From assembly GCA_002256685.1 (NCBI GenBank), contig NQJH01000042.1, positions 1 to 9,603 of the forward strand: 9,603 nucleotides of DNA. Reading direction: 5' to 3'. Numbering within the stretch: position 1 is the stretch's first letter; every line of letters begins with the position of its first letter. Positions 1-6,987 of this stretch are shown here, piece by piece. Made by a program: the position numbers and the translations under genes. Origin of the DNA: Methylococcaceae bacterium NSP1-2 (GTDB lineage: Bacteria; Pseudomonadota; Gammaproteobacteria; Methylococcales; Methylomonadaceae). The notes beneath the pieces were generated by a model. The model made no database searches. It worked only from the letters and a program-made list of their open reading frames with translations, and was not told the origin of the DNA.

Positions 1-164
1 AGCGCTGATAACATGATACGGTTGTAATTGCGGTAAGGTTCTGCACCGAATACTGTGATGTCGTATTGGTCGGGTGCTGCACTGAGCAGTTCTTCAACGG
101 TACGCATACCCGCCATGCCATTGCCGATGACGACTAATTTTTGTTTGGGAGTTTTAGGATTCAT
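1..164 (-). CDS. FAD-dependent oxidoreductase of the NirB/NasC type, N-terminal fragment
   Basis: Only the first 54 residues lie in the window; the gene continues past base 1. The ATG at 164 gives a protein whose residues 9-20 read LVVIGNGMAGMR, a dinucleotide-binding beta-alpha-beta turn with the GNGMAG glycine pattern, followed by YDITVFGAEP and YNRIMLSA. These match the FAD-binding start of NirB-like large subunits and of the NasC-type reductases that feed electrons to assimilatory nitrate reductase. It is the same module as the start of the NirB at 6766 but clearly diverged from it. It lies 95 bases downstream of nasA on the same strand, so it is probably the last or next gene of the operon. 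The Shine-Dalgarno is weak (AAGAA about 4 bases before the ATG). Whether it is a short NasC-like reductase or a full second NirB cannot be decided from this fragment. The family call is firm; the exact role is inferred. Confidence 0.85.
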   Translation of the reverse strand, partial: MNPKTPKQKLVVIGNGMAGMRTVEELLSAAPDQYDITVFGAEPYRNYNRIMLSA

Positions 165-202
165 GATGTTCTTGGTGTCTGTCTAGGTTGGCGTACCTGA
201 TG

Positions 203-235
203 AGACCTTTCAGGTTTTTAAAACCTGAAAGGTCT
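203..235. repeat. Perfect 16-bp inverted repeat (REP-like hairpin) after nasA
   Basis: The arms at 203-218 (AGACCTTTCAGGTTTT) and 220-235 are exact reverse complements around one central base. The element sits in the 95-base gap between nasA and the oxidoreductase gene. In RNA it would form a long stem. In the direction of transcription (minus) no run of U follows, so it does not look like an intrinsic terminator. It resembles the palindromic intergenic repeats (REP or small MITE type) that occur in many copies in some genomes, but copy number cannot be judged from one window. It could also stabilise the upstream nasA message or lower expression of the next gene. Confidence 0.85.
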
Positions 236-259
236 AGGCTTTATGTAAATTTAGTTCCA

Positions 260-2830
260 TTACAACAAGGCTTTAATTTCTGGAATACAAGAACCACAAT
301 TCGTTCCTGCCTTTAAGCACTGCCCGACTTGTTGATGGGTTTTTAAGCCCTTGTCTTTAATCGCCGCTTTAATGGTTTTTTCTCCGACATTAAAACAAGC
401 ACAAATAATTGCACCCACATCTGCACCCCCTAAAGGCGGTTTGCCTGTCAGTAACAGATGATGATCAGGAGCAATAAAAATCACAGTTTCGAGTTGATTG
501 TCTACTAACCGTGCCGCGCGGTATGACCCTTTAGCGGCATCTTGGTATTCTTGCCATTGTGGATTTTCAGCGGTGCTACTGCATAACTGTTTTCTGGCAT
601 AATCGCGCCAATCGTCGGGTAAGGTATCACCTGCTAATTCGTAACGATAAAACCCAGCGGCTTTGCTTTTTACCCAATAGTCCACCTCGGTGATTTTTAA
701 TTCGCGTCGCGACAGAATAAAACCCTGCCAGACAGGTGTATAAGGGCGAACCCGCACAGGAGTATGTTTACTTTCGGGCTGTTGAGAAAGCGGATCAACG
801 ATGGGATTAACTAACGCACCCATACGTCCAAAACTGGCATATTGATCTGTCCAGTGCATCGGCACAAACACATTGCCTTGCAGTTGGCTATCGGTAATTT
901 GTACGCGTGCTAACATCGCACCCCAGCGACTTTCTAGCCTCGCTAAACTATGGGCTAATAAACCCTGTTGTTCAGCATCAATAGGGTGAATTTCGACAAA
1001 AGGTTCAGGTTTGTGTTGATTTAATTTAGCGGCTAAGGCGGTGCGAGTCATGGTGTGCCATTGGTCACGCAAGCGTCCGGTGTTTAAAATCAACGGATAC
1101 TGTTCATCGGGCGCATTAACGGGGGGACGTGGCGTGACTGCAATAAATTGGGCTTTACCAGACGGGGTAAAAAACTGCCCATCAGCAAATAATCGCGCTC
1201 TACCTTGTGGATAAGCGGCATTAACGGGCCATTGAATCGGCTGGAACTGCTCATAATCCGTCGCGCTAATATCGGCAAAGGCGGATATATCAAAATCCCG
1301 TTGCCCGTTATTTTCAAAGCCTGATAACGCGGCATGTTCACGGAAAATGTCTACTGGACTGTGATAATTAAAGGCGGCTTCAAAACCCATGCGCTGTGCG
1401 ACTTGGGTAATAATCCACCAATCAGGTCGAGCATTACCTGCGGGTTTAAATAATGCCCGTTGCCTTGAAATGCACCGTTCAGAATTAGTCACTGTGCCGT
1501 CTTTTTCACTCCAACCTTGGGCAGGTAATAAGACATGGGCTAACGCGGTGGTGTCAGTGTTAGCGATACAATCCGATACTACAACAAATTCACAAGCTTG
1601 TAAGGCACGTTTAACTTTATCGGCATTGGGTAAACTGACCACAGGATTTGTTCCCATAATCCACACGGCTTTTATTTTGCCCTCCGCTATCGCATCAAAT
1701 AATGCCACCGCCGGTAAACCCGCTTGTTTGGCAATATGGGGCGCGTTCCAAAACCGTGCGACTTTGTCTACTTCATCGGGGTAGGAAAAGTCGATATGCG
1801 CGGCGAGTTGATGAGCTAAACCACCGACTTCACGTCCACCCATAGCATTGGGTTGTCCTGTCAGTGAAAACGCGCCACTGCCAATTTTGCCAATTCTACC
1901 CGTGGCTAAATGGCAGTTAATAATGGCGTTAACTTTATCCGTGCCCGATGAAGATTGATTTATGCCTTGACTGTATAGGCTTAACACGTTGTCGGTGTTG
2001 GCAAACCAGTCATAAAATTGTTGCACGTCTTGAGTGGGTAATTGGCAATATTCGGCAATCTGCTCAATGGGATAATGCCATAATGTTTCGGTAAAGCCTT
2101 CGGTATGGGCTTGAATATACGCTAAATCCAGCGCATTATTTTCACTCAAGAAAGACAATAATCCATTAAATAGCCACGCATCACTGCCACTTTTTAGTGA
2201 TAAATGTAAATCGGCAATATCACAACTGGCGGTACGGCGTGGATCAATCACCACGACTTTTAATAACGGATTGGCTTCTTTAGCGGCACGAATACGCTGA
2301 AAACTAACGGGATGACACCAAGCCGTATTTGAGCCGATAAGAATAATCAGCTCGGCGTGTTCATAATCTTCATAACAATTCGGCACGGTATCGGAACCAA
2401 ACGCGCGTTTATGCCCAGCCACTGAGGAAGACATACACAAACGGCTATTGGTATCCATATTGCCGCTACCGATAAAGCCTTTCATCAGTTTATTGGCAAC
2501 ATAATAATCTTCGGTCAATAATTGACCTGAGCCATAAAAAGCCACCGCATCCTGCCCATATTTGGCAATCACTTCGCTAAAGGTATTCGCTACTAAGTCG
2601 AGGGCTTCCATCCAACTGGTTTCACGTCCATAAACTCTCGGTTGTAATAGTCGGTTAGTCAGTTCAATGGTCTCGCCTAAGGCTGAACCTTTAGAACAAA
2701 GTCGTCCAAAATTGGCAGGATGGGTGGAGTCACCACTGATAGTAAGTCGATGCTGGTCTGCATCGACTTTTGCACTAATGCCGCAACCTACGCCGCAATA
2801 GGGACAGGTGGTTTGGATGGTTTTAGTCAT
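260..2830 (-). CDS. nasA: Assimilatory nitrate reductase catalytic subunit NasA
   Basis: This cytoplasmic molybdoenzyme of 856 residues reduces nitrate to nitrite. The N-terminal [4Fe-4S] site is visible as CPYCGVGC (Cys9, Cys12, Cys16) plus Cys45 in RLCSKG. SRLCMSSS at about residue 132 carries the cysteine expected to bind molybdenum in the Nas/Nap family. The Mo-bis-MGD domains follow, with HPVSFQRI, GTNPVVSLPN and, towards the C-terminus, LNTGRLRDQWHTMTRT. The last 55 residues are a BFD-like [2Fe-2S] domain with C-x-C (810, 812) and C-x2-C (845, 848), as in Klebsiella NasA of similar length. There is no Tat signal, which fits an assimilatory rather than periplasmic enzyme. The ATG at 2830 is preferred. 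A TTG five codons upstream (2845) is also in frame; neither has a clear ribosome binding site. It follows the PhzF-family gene by 72 bases. Confidence 0.95.
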   Translation of the reverse strand: MTKTIQTTCPYCGVGCGISAKVDADQHRLTISGDSTHPANFGRLCSKGSALGETIELTNRLLQPRVYGRETSWMEALDLVANTFSEVIAKYGQDAVAFYGSGQLLTEDYYVANKLMKGFIGSGNMDTNSRLCMSSSVAGHKRAFGSDTVPNCYEDYEHAELIILIGSNTAWCHPVSFQRIRAAKEANPLLKVVVIDPRRTASCDIADLHLSLKSGSDAWLFNGLLSFLSENNALDLAYIQAHTEGFTETLWHYPIEQIAEYCQLPTQDVQQFYDWFANTDNVLSLYSQGINQSSSGTDKVNAIINCHLATGRIGKIGSGAFSLTGQPNAMGGREVGGLAHQLAAHIDFSYPDEVDKVARFWNAPHIAKQAGLPAVALFDAIAEGKIKAVWIMGTNPVVSLPNADKVKRALQACEFVVVSDCIANTDTTALAHVLLPAQGWSEKDGTVTNSERCISRQRALFKPAGNARPDWWIITQVAQRMGFEAAFNYHSPVDIFREHAALSGFENNGQRDFDISAFADISATDYEQFQPIQWPVNAAYPQGRARLFADGQFFTPSGKAQFIAVTPRPPVNAPDEQYPLILNTGRLRDQWHTMTRTALAAKLNQHKPEPFVEIHPIDAEQQGLLAHSLARLESRWGAMLARVQITDSQLQGNVFVPMHWTDQYASFGRMGALVNPIVDPLSQQPESKHTPVRVRPYTPVWQGFILSRRELKITEVDYWVKSKAAGFYRYELAGDTLPDDWRDYARKQLCSSTAENPQWQEYQDAAKGSYRAARLVDNQLETVIFIAPDHHLLLTGKPPLGGADVGAIICACFNVGEKTIKAAIKDKGLKTHQQVGQCLKAGTNCGSCIPEIKALL

Positions 2831-2856
2831 TTGTTTTACAGTCAAAAATAGGAGTT

Positions 2857-2905
2857 CAATAGCTTTAGCTATTGCTGTTTAAATAAAACAGCTAAAGCTG
2901 TTTTA
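2857..2905. repeat. Double palindromic element between the PhzF-family gene and nasA
   Basis: Two adjacent hairpins are visible. The first has arms 2857-2863 (CAATAGC) and 2868-2874 (GCTATTG) around TTTA. The second has arms 2884-2892 (TAAAACAGC) and 2897-2905 (GCTGTTTTA) around TAAA. A third, competing pairing joins 2874-2880 with 2886-2892. The two loops and inner stems (AGCTTTAGCT and AGCTAAAGCT) are reverse complements of each other, so the whole unit can also fold as one larger inverted repeat. The right arm contains the stop codon of the PhzF-family gene. On the minus strand the 2884-2905 stem is followed by a short T-rich run (TTTTATTT), so weak or partial termination before nasA is possible, but the stem has only three G-C pairs. 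It looks like a REP/MITE-type repeat. Confidence 0.8.
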
Positions 2906-3826
2906 CTCCAGTTTTGGTACAGTCATCACGCCTTCTGCCACCAGCACCGCCGCGCCACCGACACGAATAGTGAGTTCGTCTTCGCCTTTGTGATCCATTT
3001 CTAAATTCAATACACTGCGGCGGTTATACGCATCGCCTCTATCAACGCTAAAGGTATAAGTCCCTTTTTGCATAAAATCAAATGAACACAAATACGAGGC
3101 GAACGCGGGCATGGCATTACCGACGGGCGGGTCTTCATACAGACCAATTCGCGAACCTAGCAATCGAACATTAAAATCTGCATCGGCAAACGGGGTTTTA
3201 GGCGAAAATAATAAAATTTCTTGCGCGGCGGTTTGTGGTGCGCTGGAGTCACTCCATGCCGCCGCATTAAATTTGGCGGCTCTGACGCTTTCGTATTGCC
3301 ACACAGGGACAATCAAATACGGCAGCCCACAAGACACTAAGCGTGGCGCGTATTTTTTGTGATCCAGTGCAGACACAGGAATCGATAGAAAACTGGCTAA
3401 TTCTTCATCGCTAGGTGAAAAACGATCAATCGTCGCCTTAACTTTGCGAGTGAACTGAACAAAAGTCGGTTTACCGTATTCGGCTGAAATATTGACGCTC
3501 ACTTCGCCGGTATTTTGTTGAAAAATCAGCGGGGTAATCGCTAGGGTCAAGTTAAGTTCACCACATACACCGAGTACAAACGCCGTAGCAATAATCGGAT
3601 GCCCCGCAAAATCCAGTTCGGTTAGCGGTGTAAAAATGCGCATTCCCCACTGCGCGGTTGGTGAATCTGAATGAAATACAAACACGGTTTCCGATAAGTT
3701 CAGTTCTCTCGCGATCAACTGCATTTGGGTTTTGTGTAAGCCTTTGGCATTGGGGAAAACCGCAATTTGCGCACCACTGAATATTTCAGTGGTAAACACA
3801 TCGGCAATATAATAGTTGTACTTCAT
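2903..3826 (-). CDS. PhzF-family protein (isomerase/epimerase fold), function unknown
   Basis: The protein has 307 residues, somewhat longer than typical PhzF relatives. The family hallmarks are present: an opening YIADVFTTEIFSGAQIAVFP strand, NLSETVFVF with Glu46 at the position of the catalytic Glu45 of Pseudomonas PhzF, MRIFTP...ELDFAGHP with His76, and a second half with EDPPVGNAMPAFASYL (Asp232). The fold is two similar halves with the active site between them, and known members move protons or racemise small carboxylated substrates. Two family signatures differ: the usual F-x-G-N-P is FSGAQ here, and GSA is GNA (Asn237). The ATG at 3826 lies 4 bases after the nirD stop with GGA about 10 bases upstream; a TTG start at 3871 would lie inside nirD and is less likely. 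Position inside a nitrate/nitrite operon suggests co-expression with nitrogen assimilation, but no substrate can be named. Confidence 0.88.
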   Translation of the reverse strand: MKYNYYIADVFTTEIFSGAQIAVFPNAKGLHKTQMQLIARELNLSETVFVFHSDSPTAQWGMRIFTPLTELDFAGHPIIATAFVLGVCGELNLTLAITPLIFQQNTGEVSVNISAEYGKPTFVQFTRKVKATIDRFSPSDEELASFLSIPVSALDHKKYAPRLVSCGLPYLIVPVWQYESVRAAKFNAAAWSDSSAPQTAAQEILLFSPKTPFADADFNVRLLGSRIGLYEDPPVGNAMPAFASYLCSFDFMQKGTYTFSVDRGDAYNRRSVLNLEMDHKGEDELTIRVGGAAVLVAEGVMTVPKLE

Positions 3827-3830
3827 GGCG

Positions 3831-4226
3831 TTATTCCGTCCCCTGTTTAATAAGTTGACGCAAAGGCGCAACTAGGCGAGTATCCACTTGCACTCTATCC
3901 TCATCAATGCGACACGCATACACAGGCACAGCCACCGTTTCATTCTCTAAACACCGTCCTGTTTCTAGGTTGAAATGTTGTTTGTATAACGGTGAGGAAA
4001 CTATCAACTGACCGTTAATATCACCGACAATGCCGCGTGATAACACATTGGCTTTGCCGATGGGATCATAATTATTAATGGCATACACAGGGTTGGAAAA
4101 CAAACTTAGGTTTGTACTCCTAATGTCTGGAATATAAAAAATAGCCACTTGTAAACCATTCACCAATGCACAAACGCCCGAATTTTCTGCTAAATCAGCA
4201 ACACTACATACATTTTGCCATTGCAT
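3831..4226 (-). CDS. nirD: NADH-dependent nitrite reductase small subunit NirD
   Basis: NirD partners NirB in the cytoplasmic six-electron reduction of nitrite to ammonium. The 131-residue protein starts QWQNVCSVADLAENSGVCAL and contains VYAINNYDPIGKANVLSRGI and SSPLYKQHFNLETGRCLE, all matching the Rieske-like NirD family. As in other NirD proteins, the C-x-H and C-x2-H ligands of true Rieske clusters are absent, so it should carry no cluster. It is about 23 residues longer than the E. coli protein because of a short insertion before the VYAINNYDP strand and an extended C-terminus. The ATG at 4226 overlaps the nirB stop by one base (TGATG). AGAGGTG inside the last nirB codons is suitably spaced for this ATG and too close for the GTG one codon upstream. 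Translational coupling to nirB is expected. Confidence 0.95.
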   Translation of the reverse strand: MQWQNVCSVADLAENSGVCALVNGLQVAIFYIPDIRSTNLSLFSNPVYAINNYDPIGKANVLSRGIVGDINGQLIVSSPLYKQHFNLETGRCLENETVAVPVYACRIDEDRVQVDTRLVAPLRQLIKQGTE

Positions 4227-6766
4227 CACGCCACCTCTACTAGATTAAAATGTTTACGTTCTTCATCACGCGCTGGACGAATTTGCCCGCGCTCTTCGAC
4301 AAATATGACATTGTCATCAGTCGCATCGCTATTAATGAAATAGCGAAAATGTTTCAGTTTTTCTTCATTTTCAATCGTGGTTTTCCATTCGCATTGATAA
4401 GTGTCTATGACTGTCTGCATTTGCTGTTCTAATTCTTCACCCAAACTCAGCTTATCATCAATAATGACGGACTTGAGATAATCTAAACCGCCTTCCATAT
4501 TTTCCATCCAGACCGAGGTACGTTGCAGCCGGTCGGCAGTCCGCACATAAAAACTTAAAAAGCGGTCGATGGTTTTTATTAAGGTGGCTTTATCCAAACC
4601 GGTCGCAAATAAATCGGCGTGGCGGGGTTTCATGCCGCCGTTACCGCAAACGTATAAATTCCAGCCGTTTTCCGTGGCAATAACACCGACATCTTTACTT
4701 TGCGCTTCGGCACATTCTCTAGTGCAACCTGATACTGCGAATTTGATTTTATGCGGTGAACGCAAACCTTTATAACGGTTTTCTAATTCAATTGCTAAAC
4801 TGACGCTATCATCAACCCCATAACGACACCAACTGCTACCGACACACGATTTCACGGTGCGTAACGATTTACCATAGGCATGACCTGATTCAAAACCTGC
4901 ATCAATCAACTCTTTCCAAATCAGCGGTAATTGTTCCAATCTTGCACCAAATAAATCCACCCGCTGACCGCCCGTGATTTTGGTGTAAAGCTGATATTTT
5001 TTACCGACTTGACCTAAGGCAATCAACATATCAGGGCTGATTTCCCCACCGGTAATGCGCGGCACGACTGAATAAGTGCCATCTTTTTGCATATTCGCTA
5101 AAAATTTATCGTTAGTGTCTTGTAGTGCCGCGTGGTCTGTTTCCAGAATATGTTCATTCCACTGCGAAGCTAAAATACTTGCGACGGTGGGTTTGCATAT
5201 CTCACAGCCTAAGCCTTTGCCATGTTCAGTTAATAATTCAGTAAAGGTTTTAATTTGCTTAACGCGGATTAAATTAACTAAATCTTGGCGAGTATAAGCA
5301 AAGTGTTCGCATAAATCGGTGTTGACGGCGTAGCCTTGTTTAGCCAGTTCTGAATTTAAGACTGATTTAACTAAGGTCGCACAACCACCACAACCCGTTG
5401 CCGCTTGGGTTTGTTGTTTCAAATCGTCCACGGTGGTGCAACCGGCTTCTATCGCGCTACAAATACTGCCTTTGGTGACGTTATAACAGGAACATACAGT
5501 TGCCGACGCAGGTAACGCATCGACACCTAAACCTACTGATTCATCGGAGCGGGACGGTAAAATCAGCGCGTCTGGATTTTCGGGTAATTCAATGCCGTTT
5601 AAACAATATTGTAATAAGGTGCTGTAACCCGCAGCATCACCCACTAACACCGCGCCTAATAAATATTTTTTATCCTCACTAACGACTAAGCGTTTATACA
5701 CTTCACTCGCCCCATTTTGGTAACTGTAAACCATCGCGCCCTGCGTTTTAGCATGAGCATCACCAATACTTGCCACATCCACGCCCATGAGTTTGAGCTT
5801 GGTACTCATGTCCGCGCCGGTAAAACTGCTGTCGATATTGCCCGCTAAATTATTCACCACGGTTCTTGCCATTGCATAACCAGGGGCGACTAGCCCGTAA
5901 ATCATGCCATTCCACAACGCACATTCACCGATTGCGTAAATATCAGGGTCTGAGGTTTTGCAGTCATTATTAATAACAATACCGCCACGTTGACCAACGT
6001 CCAAACCACAGGCACGAGCAATATCATCACGCGGACGAATGCCCGCTGAAAACAGCACGATGTCAGTTTCTAATTCTTCACCATCGGCAAAACACATTTT
6101 ATTAACGCATTGCTCACCGTCAGTAATTAGGCTGGTATTTTTGCTGGTATGAACCACCACACCCAAGGCTTCAATTTTGCGCCGTAACATTGCGCCGCCA
6201 GCATCATCAAGCTGCACCGCCATCAGGCGTGGCGCAAATTCCACGACATGGGTTTGTAAACCTAAGTCTTTCAAGGCTTTTGCCGCTTCCAATCCCAATA
6301 AACCGCCGCCCACTACCGTACCAACTTTGCCGGTTTTTGCCGCTTCTGTCATTGCTTCGAGGTCTTCAATGGTGCGATACACTAAACATTGTGGTCTGTC
6401 ATGCCCCGGTACAGGCGGCACAAATGGATATGAACCCGTCGCTAATACCAGCTTGTCATAATGAACTTGTATGCCTTTCTCTGAAGTAACAATCTTTTGC
6501 TCACGGTCGATACTGACGGCTTTATCGCCTATATGAATGGTAATGTCATTTTGCTCAAAAAAACCGTCTTCAACTAATGACAATTCTTTCGCACTCGTCC
6601 CTGAAAAAAAGGCGGATAAATGCACGCGATCATAAGCGGCGCGTGGCTCTTCGCAGAAAGTCACTATGTTGTATTGTTCTTTAATAGGATTTTTGACCAG
6701 CGTCGCTAAAAAATGCTGTCCGACCATACCATTACCGATGACCAGTAATGTTTGTTTTTCGCTCAT
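4226..6766 (-). CDS. nirB: NADH-dependent nitrite reductase large subunit NirB
   Basis: The 846-residue protein is close to full family length (847 in E. coli). Domains in order: an FAD-binding site (VIGNGMVG at about 9-16), an NAD-binding site (VVGGGLLGLE at about 151-160), a BFD-like [2Fe-2S] domain (Cys425, Cys427, Cys459, Cys462), a second BFD-like segment keeping only C-x2-C (Cys521, Cys524), then the nitrite/sulfite reductase half. The sirohaem-[4Fe-4S] ligands are C-x5-C (Cys641, Cys647) and C-x3-C (Cys681, Cys685). Electrons pass NADH to FAD to [2Fe-2S] to sirohaem, reducing nitrite to ammonium in the cytoplasm together with NirD. The ATG at 6766 has GAGGT (6772-6776) five bases upstream. 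It is the first gene of the operon behind the sigma-54 promoter at 6807-6822. Confidence 0.98.
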   Translation of the reverse strand: MSEKQTLLVIGNGMVGQHFLATLVKNPIKEQYNIVTFCEEPRAAYDRVHLSAFFSGTSAKELSLVEDGFFEQNDITIHIGDKAVSIDREQKIVTSEKGIQVHYDKLVLATGSYPFVPPVPGHDRPQCLVYRTIEDLEAMTEAAKTGKVGTVVGGGLLGLEAAKALKDLGLQTHVVEFAPRLMAVQLDDAGGAMLRRKIEALGVVVHTSKNTSLITDGEQCVNKMCFADGEELETDIVLFSAGIRPRDDIARACGLDVGQRGGIVINNDCKTSDPDIYAIGECALWNGMIYGLVAPGYAMARTVVNNLAGNIDSSFTGADMSTKLKLMGVDVASIGDAHAKTQGAMVYSYQNGASEVYKRLVVSEDKKYLLGAVLVGDAAGYSTLLQYCLNGIELPENPDALILPSRSDESVGLGVDALPASATVCSCYNVTKGSICSAIEAGCTTVDDLKQQTQAATGCGGCATLVKSVLNSELAKQGYAVNTDLCEHFAYTRQDLVNLIRVKQIKTFTELLTEHGKGLGCEICKPTVASILASQWNEHILETDHAALQDTNDKFLANMQKDGTYSVVPRITGGEISPDMLIALGQVGKKYQLYTKITGGQRVDLFGARLEQLPLIWKELIDAGFESGHAYGKSLRTVKSCVGSSWCRYGVDDSVSLAIELENRYKGLRSPHKIKFAVSGCTRECAEAQSKDVGVIATENGWNLYVCGNGGMKPRHADLFATGLDKATLIKTIDRFLSFYVRTADRLQRTSVWMENMEGGLDYLKSVIIDDKLSLGEELEQQMQTVIDTYQCEWKTTIENEEKLKHFRYFINSDATDDNVIFVEERGQIRPARDEERKHFNLVEVA

Positions 6767-6806
6767 GACTTACCTCGACTTCGTTAGTAGCTTTTTCAAT
6801 TCACAA

Positions 6807-6822
6807 AGCAAAGCCTGTGCCA
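6807..6822 (-). promoter_or_regulatory. Sigma-54 (RpoN) -24/-12 promoter of the nirB operon
   Basis: The minus strand reads TGGCACAGGCTTTGCT. This matches the RpoN consensus TGGCAC-N5-TTGCW at every fixed position, with the required 10 bases between the GG at -24 and the GC at -12. The predicted transcription start is near 6796, giving a leader of about 30 bases before the nirB ATG at 6766. Such promoters need an enhancer-binding activator such as NtrC, so the operon is probably induced under nitrogen limitation. That link is inferred from the promoter class and the operon content. Confidence 0.82.
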
Positions 6823-6914
6823 TAAATTATAAAGTGAGCGTTTGCTGATTTTTCCTAGCAGTTAGTAGCGTAGTTGCGCATACAACGCACCAAAGTAGGC
6901 TGTCGCGATGAAAA

Positions 6915-6961
6915 AAGTGCATTAGAAAGCGCGAGATGGTGCAGTGCCATGTTGTGGTGCG
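6915..6961. promoter_or_regulatory. Candidate NtrC enhancer cluster upstream of nirB
   Basis: Several GTGC half-sites lie together: AAGTGCA at 6915-6921, TGGTGCA at 6937-6943, AGTGCC at 6943-6948 and TGGTGC at 6955-6960. The 17-mer at 6945-6961 (TGCCATGTTGTGGTGCG) has the two GC pairs at NtrC spacing and matches the consensus TGCACCA-N3-TGGTGCA well in the right half only. The cluster lies about 120-165 bases upstream of the predicted sigma-54 start, the usual place for an NtrC enhancer. None of the full sites is strong, so this is a candidate only. Confidence 0.35.
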
Positions 6962-6987
6962 AATTCGCTAACGCGCTCTTACGGGTC

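Noticed and set aside
203..235. Intrinsic terminator after nasA
   Set aside because: On the minus strand the stem is followed by CATCAGG, not a T run, so it is reported as a palindromic repeat instead.
2853..2905. Start of a CRISPR-like repeat array
   Set aside because: There are only two related palindromic units, directly adjacent and without spacers.
3827..3871. Upstream TTG start for the PhzF-family protein
   Set aside because: It would add 15 residues encoded inside nirD with no family similarity; the ATG at 3826 gives the normal N-terminus.
4227..4229. GTG start for nirD one codon before the ATG
   Set aside because: The AGAGGTG ribosome binding site is too close to the GTG and well spaced for the ATG at 4226.
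6177..6489. Plus-strand open frames opposite nirB
   Set aside because: They lie fully antisense to a strongly conserved domain, resemble no known protein and have no ribosome binding site. The same holds for other short frames antisense to nasA, nirB and dksA.
6826..6831. Perfect TATAAT on the minus strand upstream of nirB
   Set aside because: No acceptable -35 sequence lies 16-18 bases upstream. The overlapping sigma-54 element is a much stronger match, so the TATAAT is treated as part of the AT-rich stretch.
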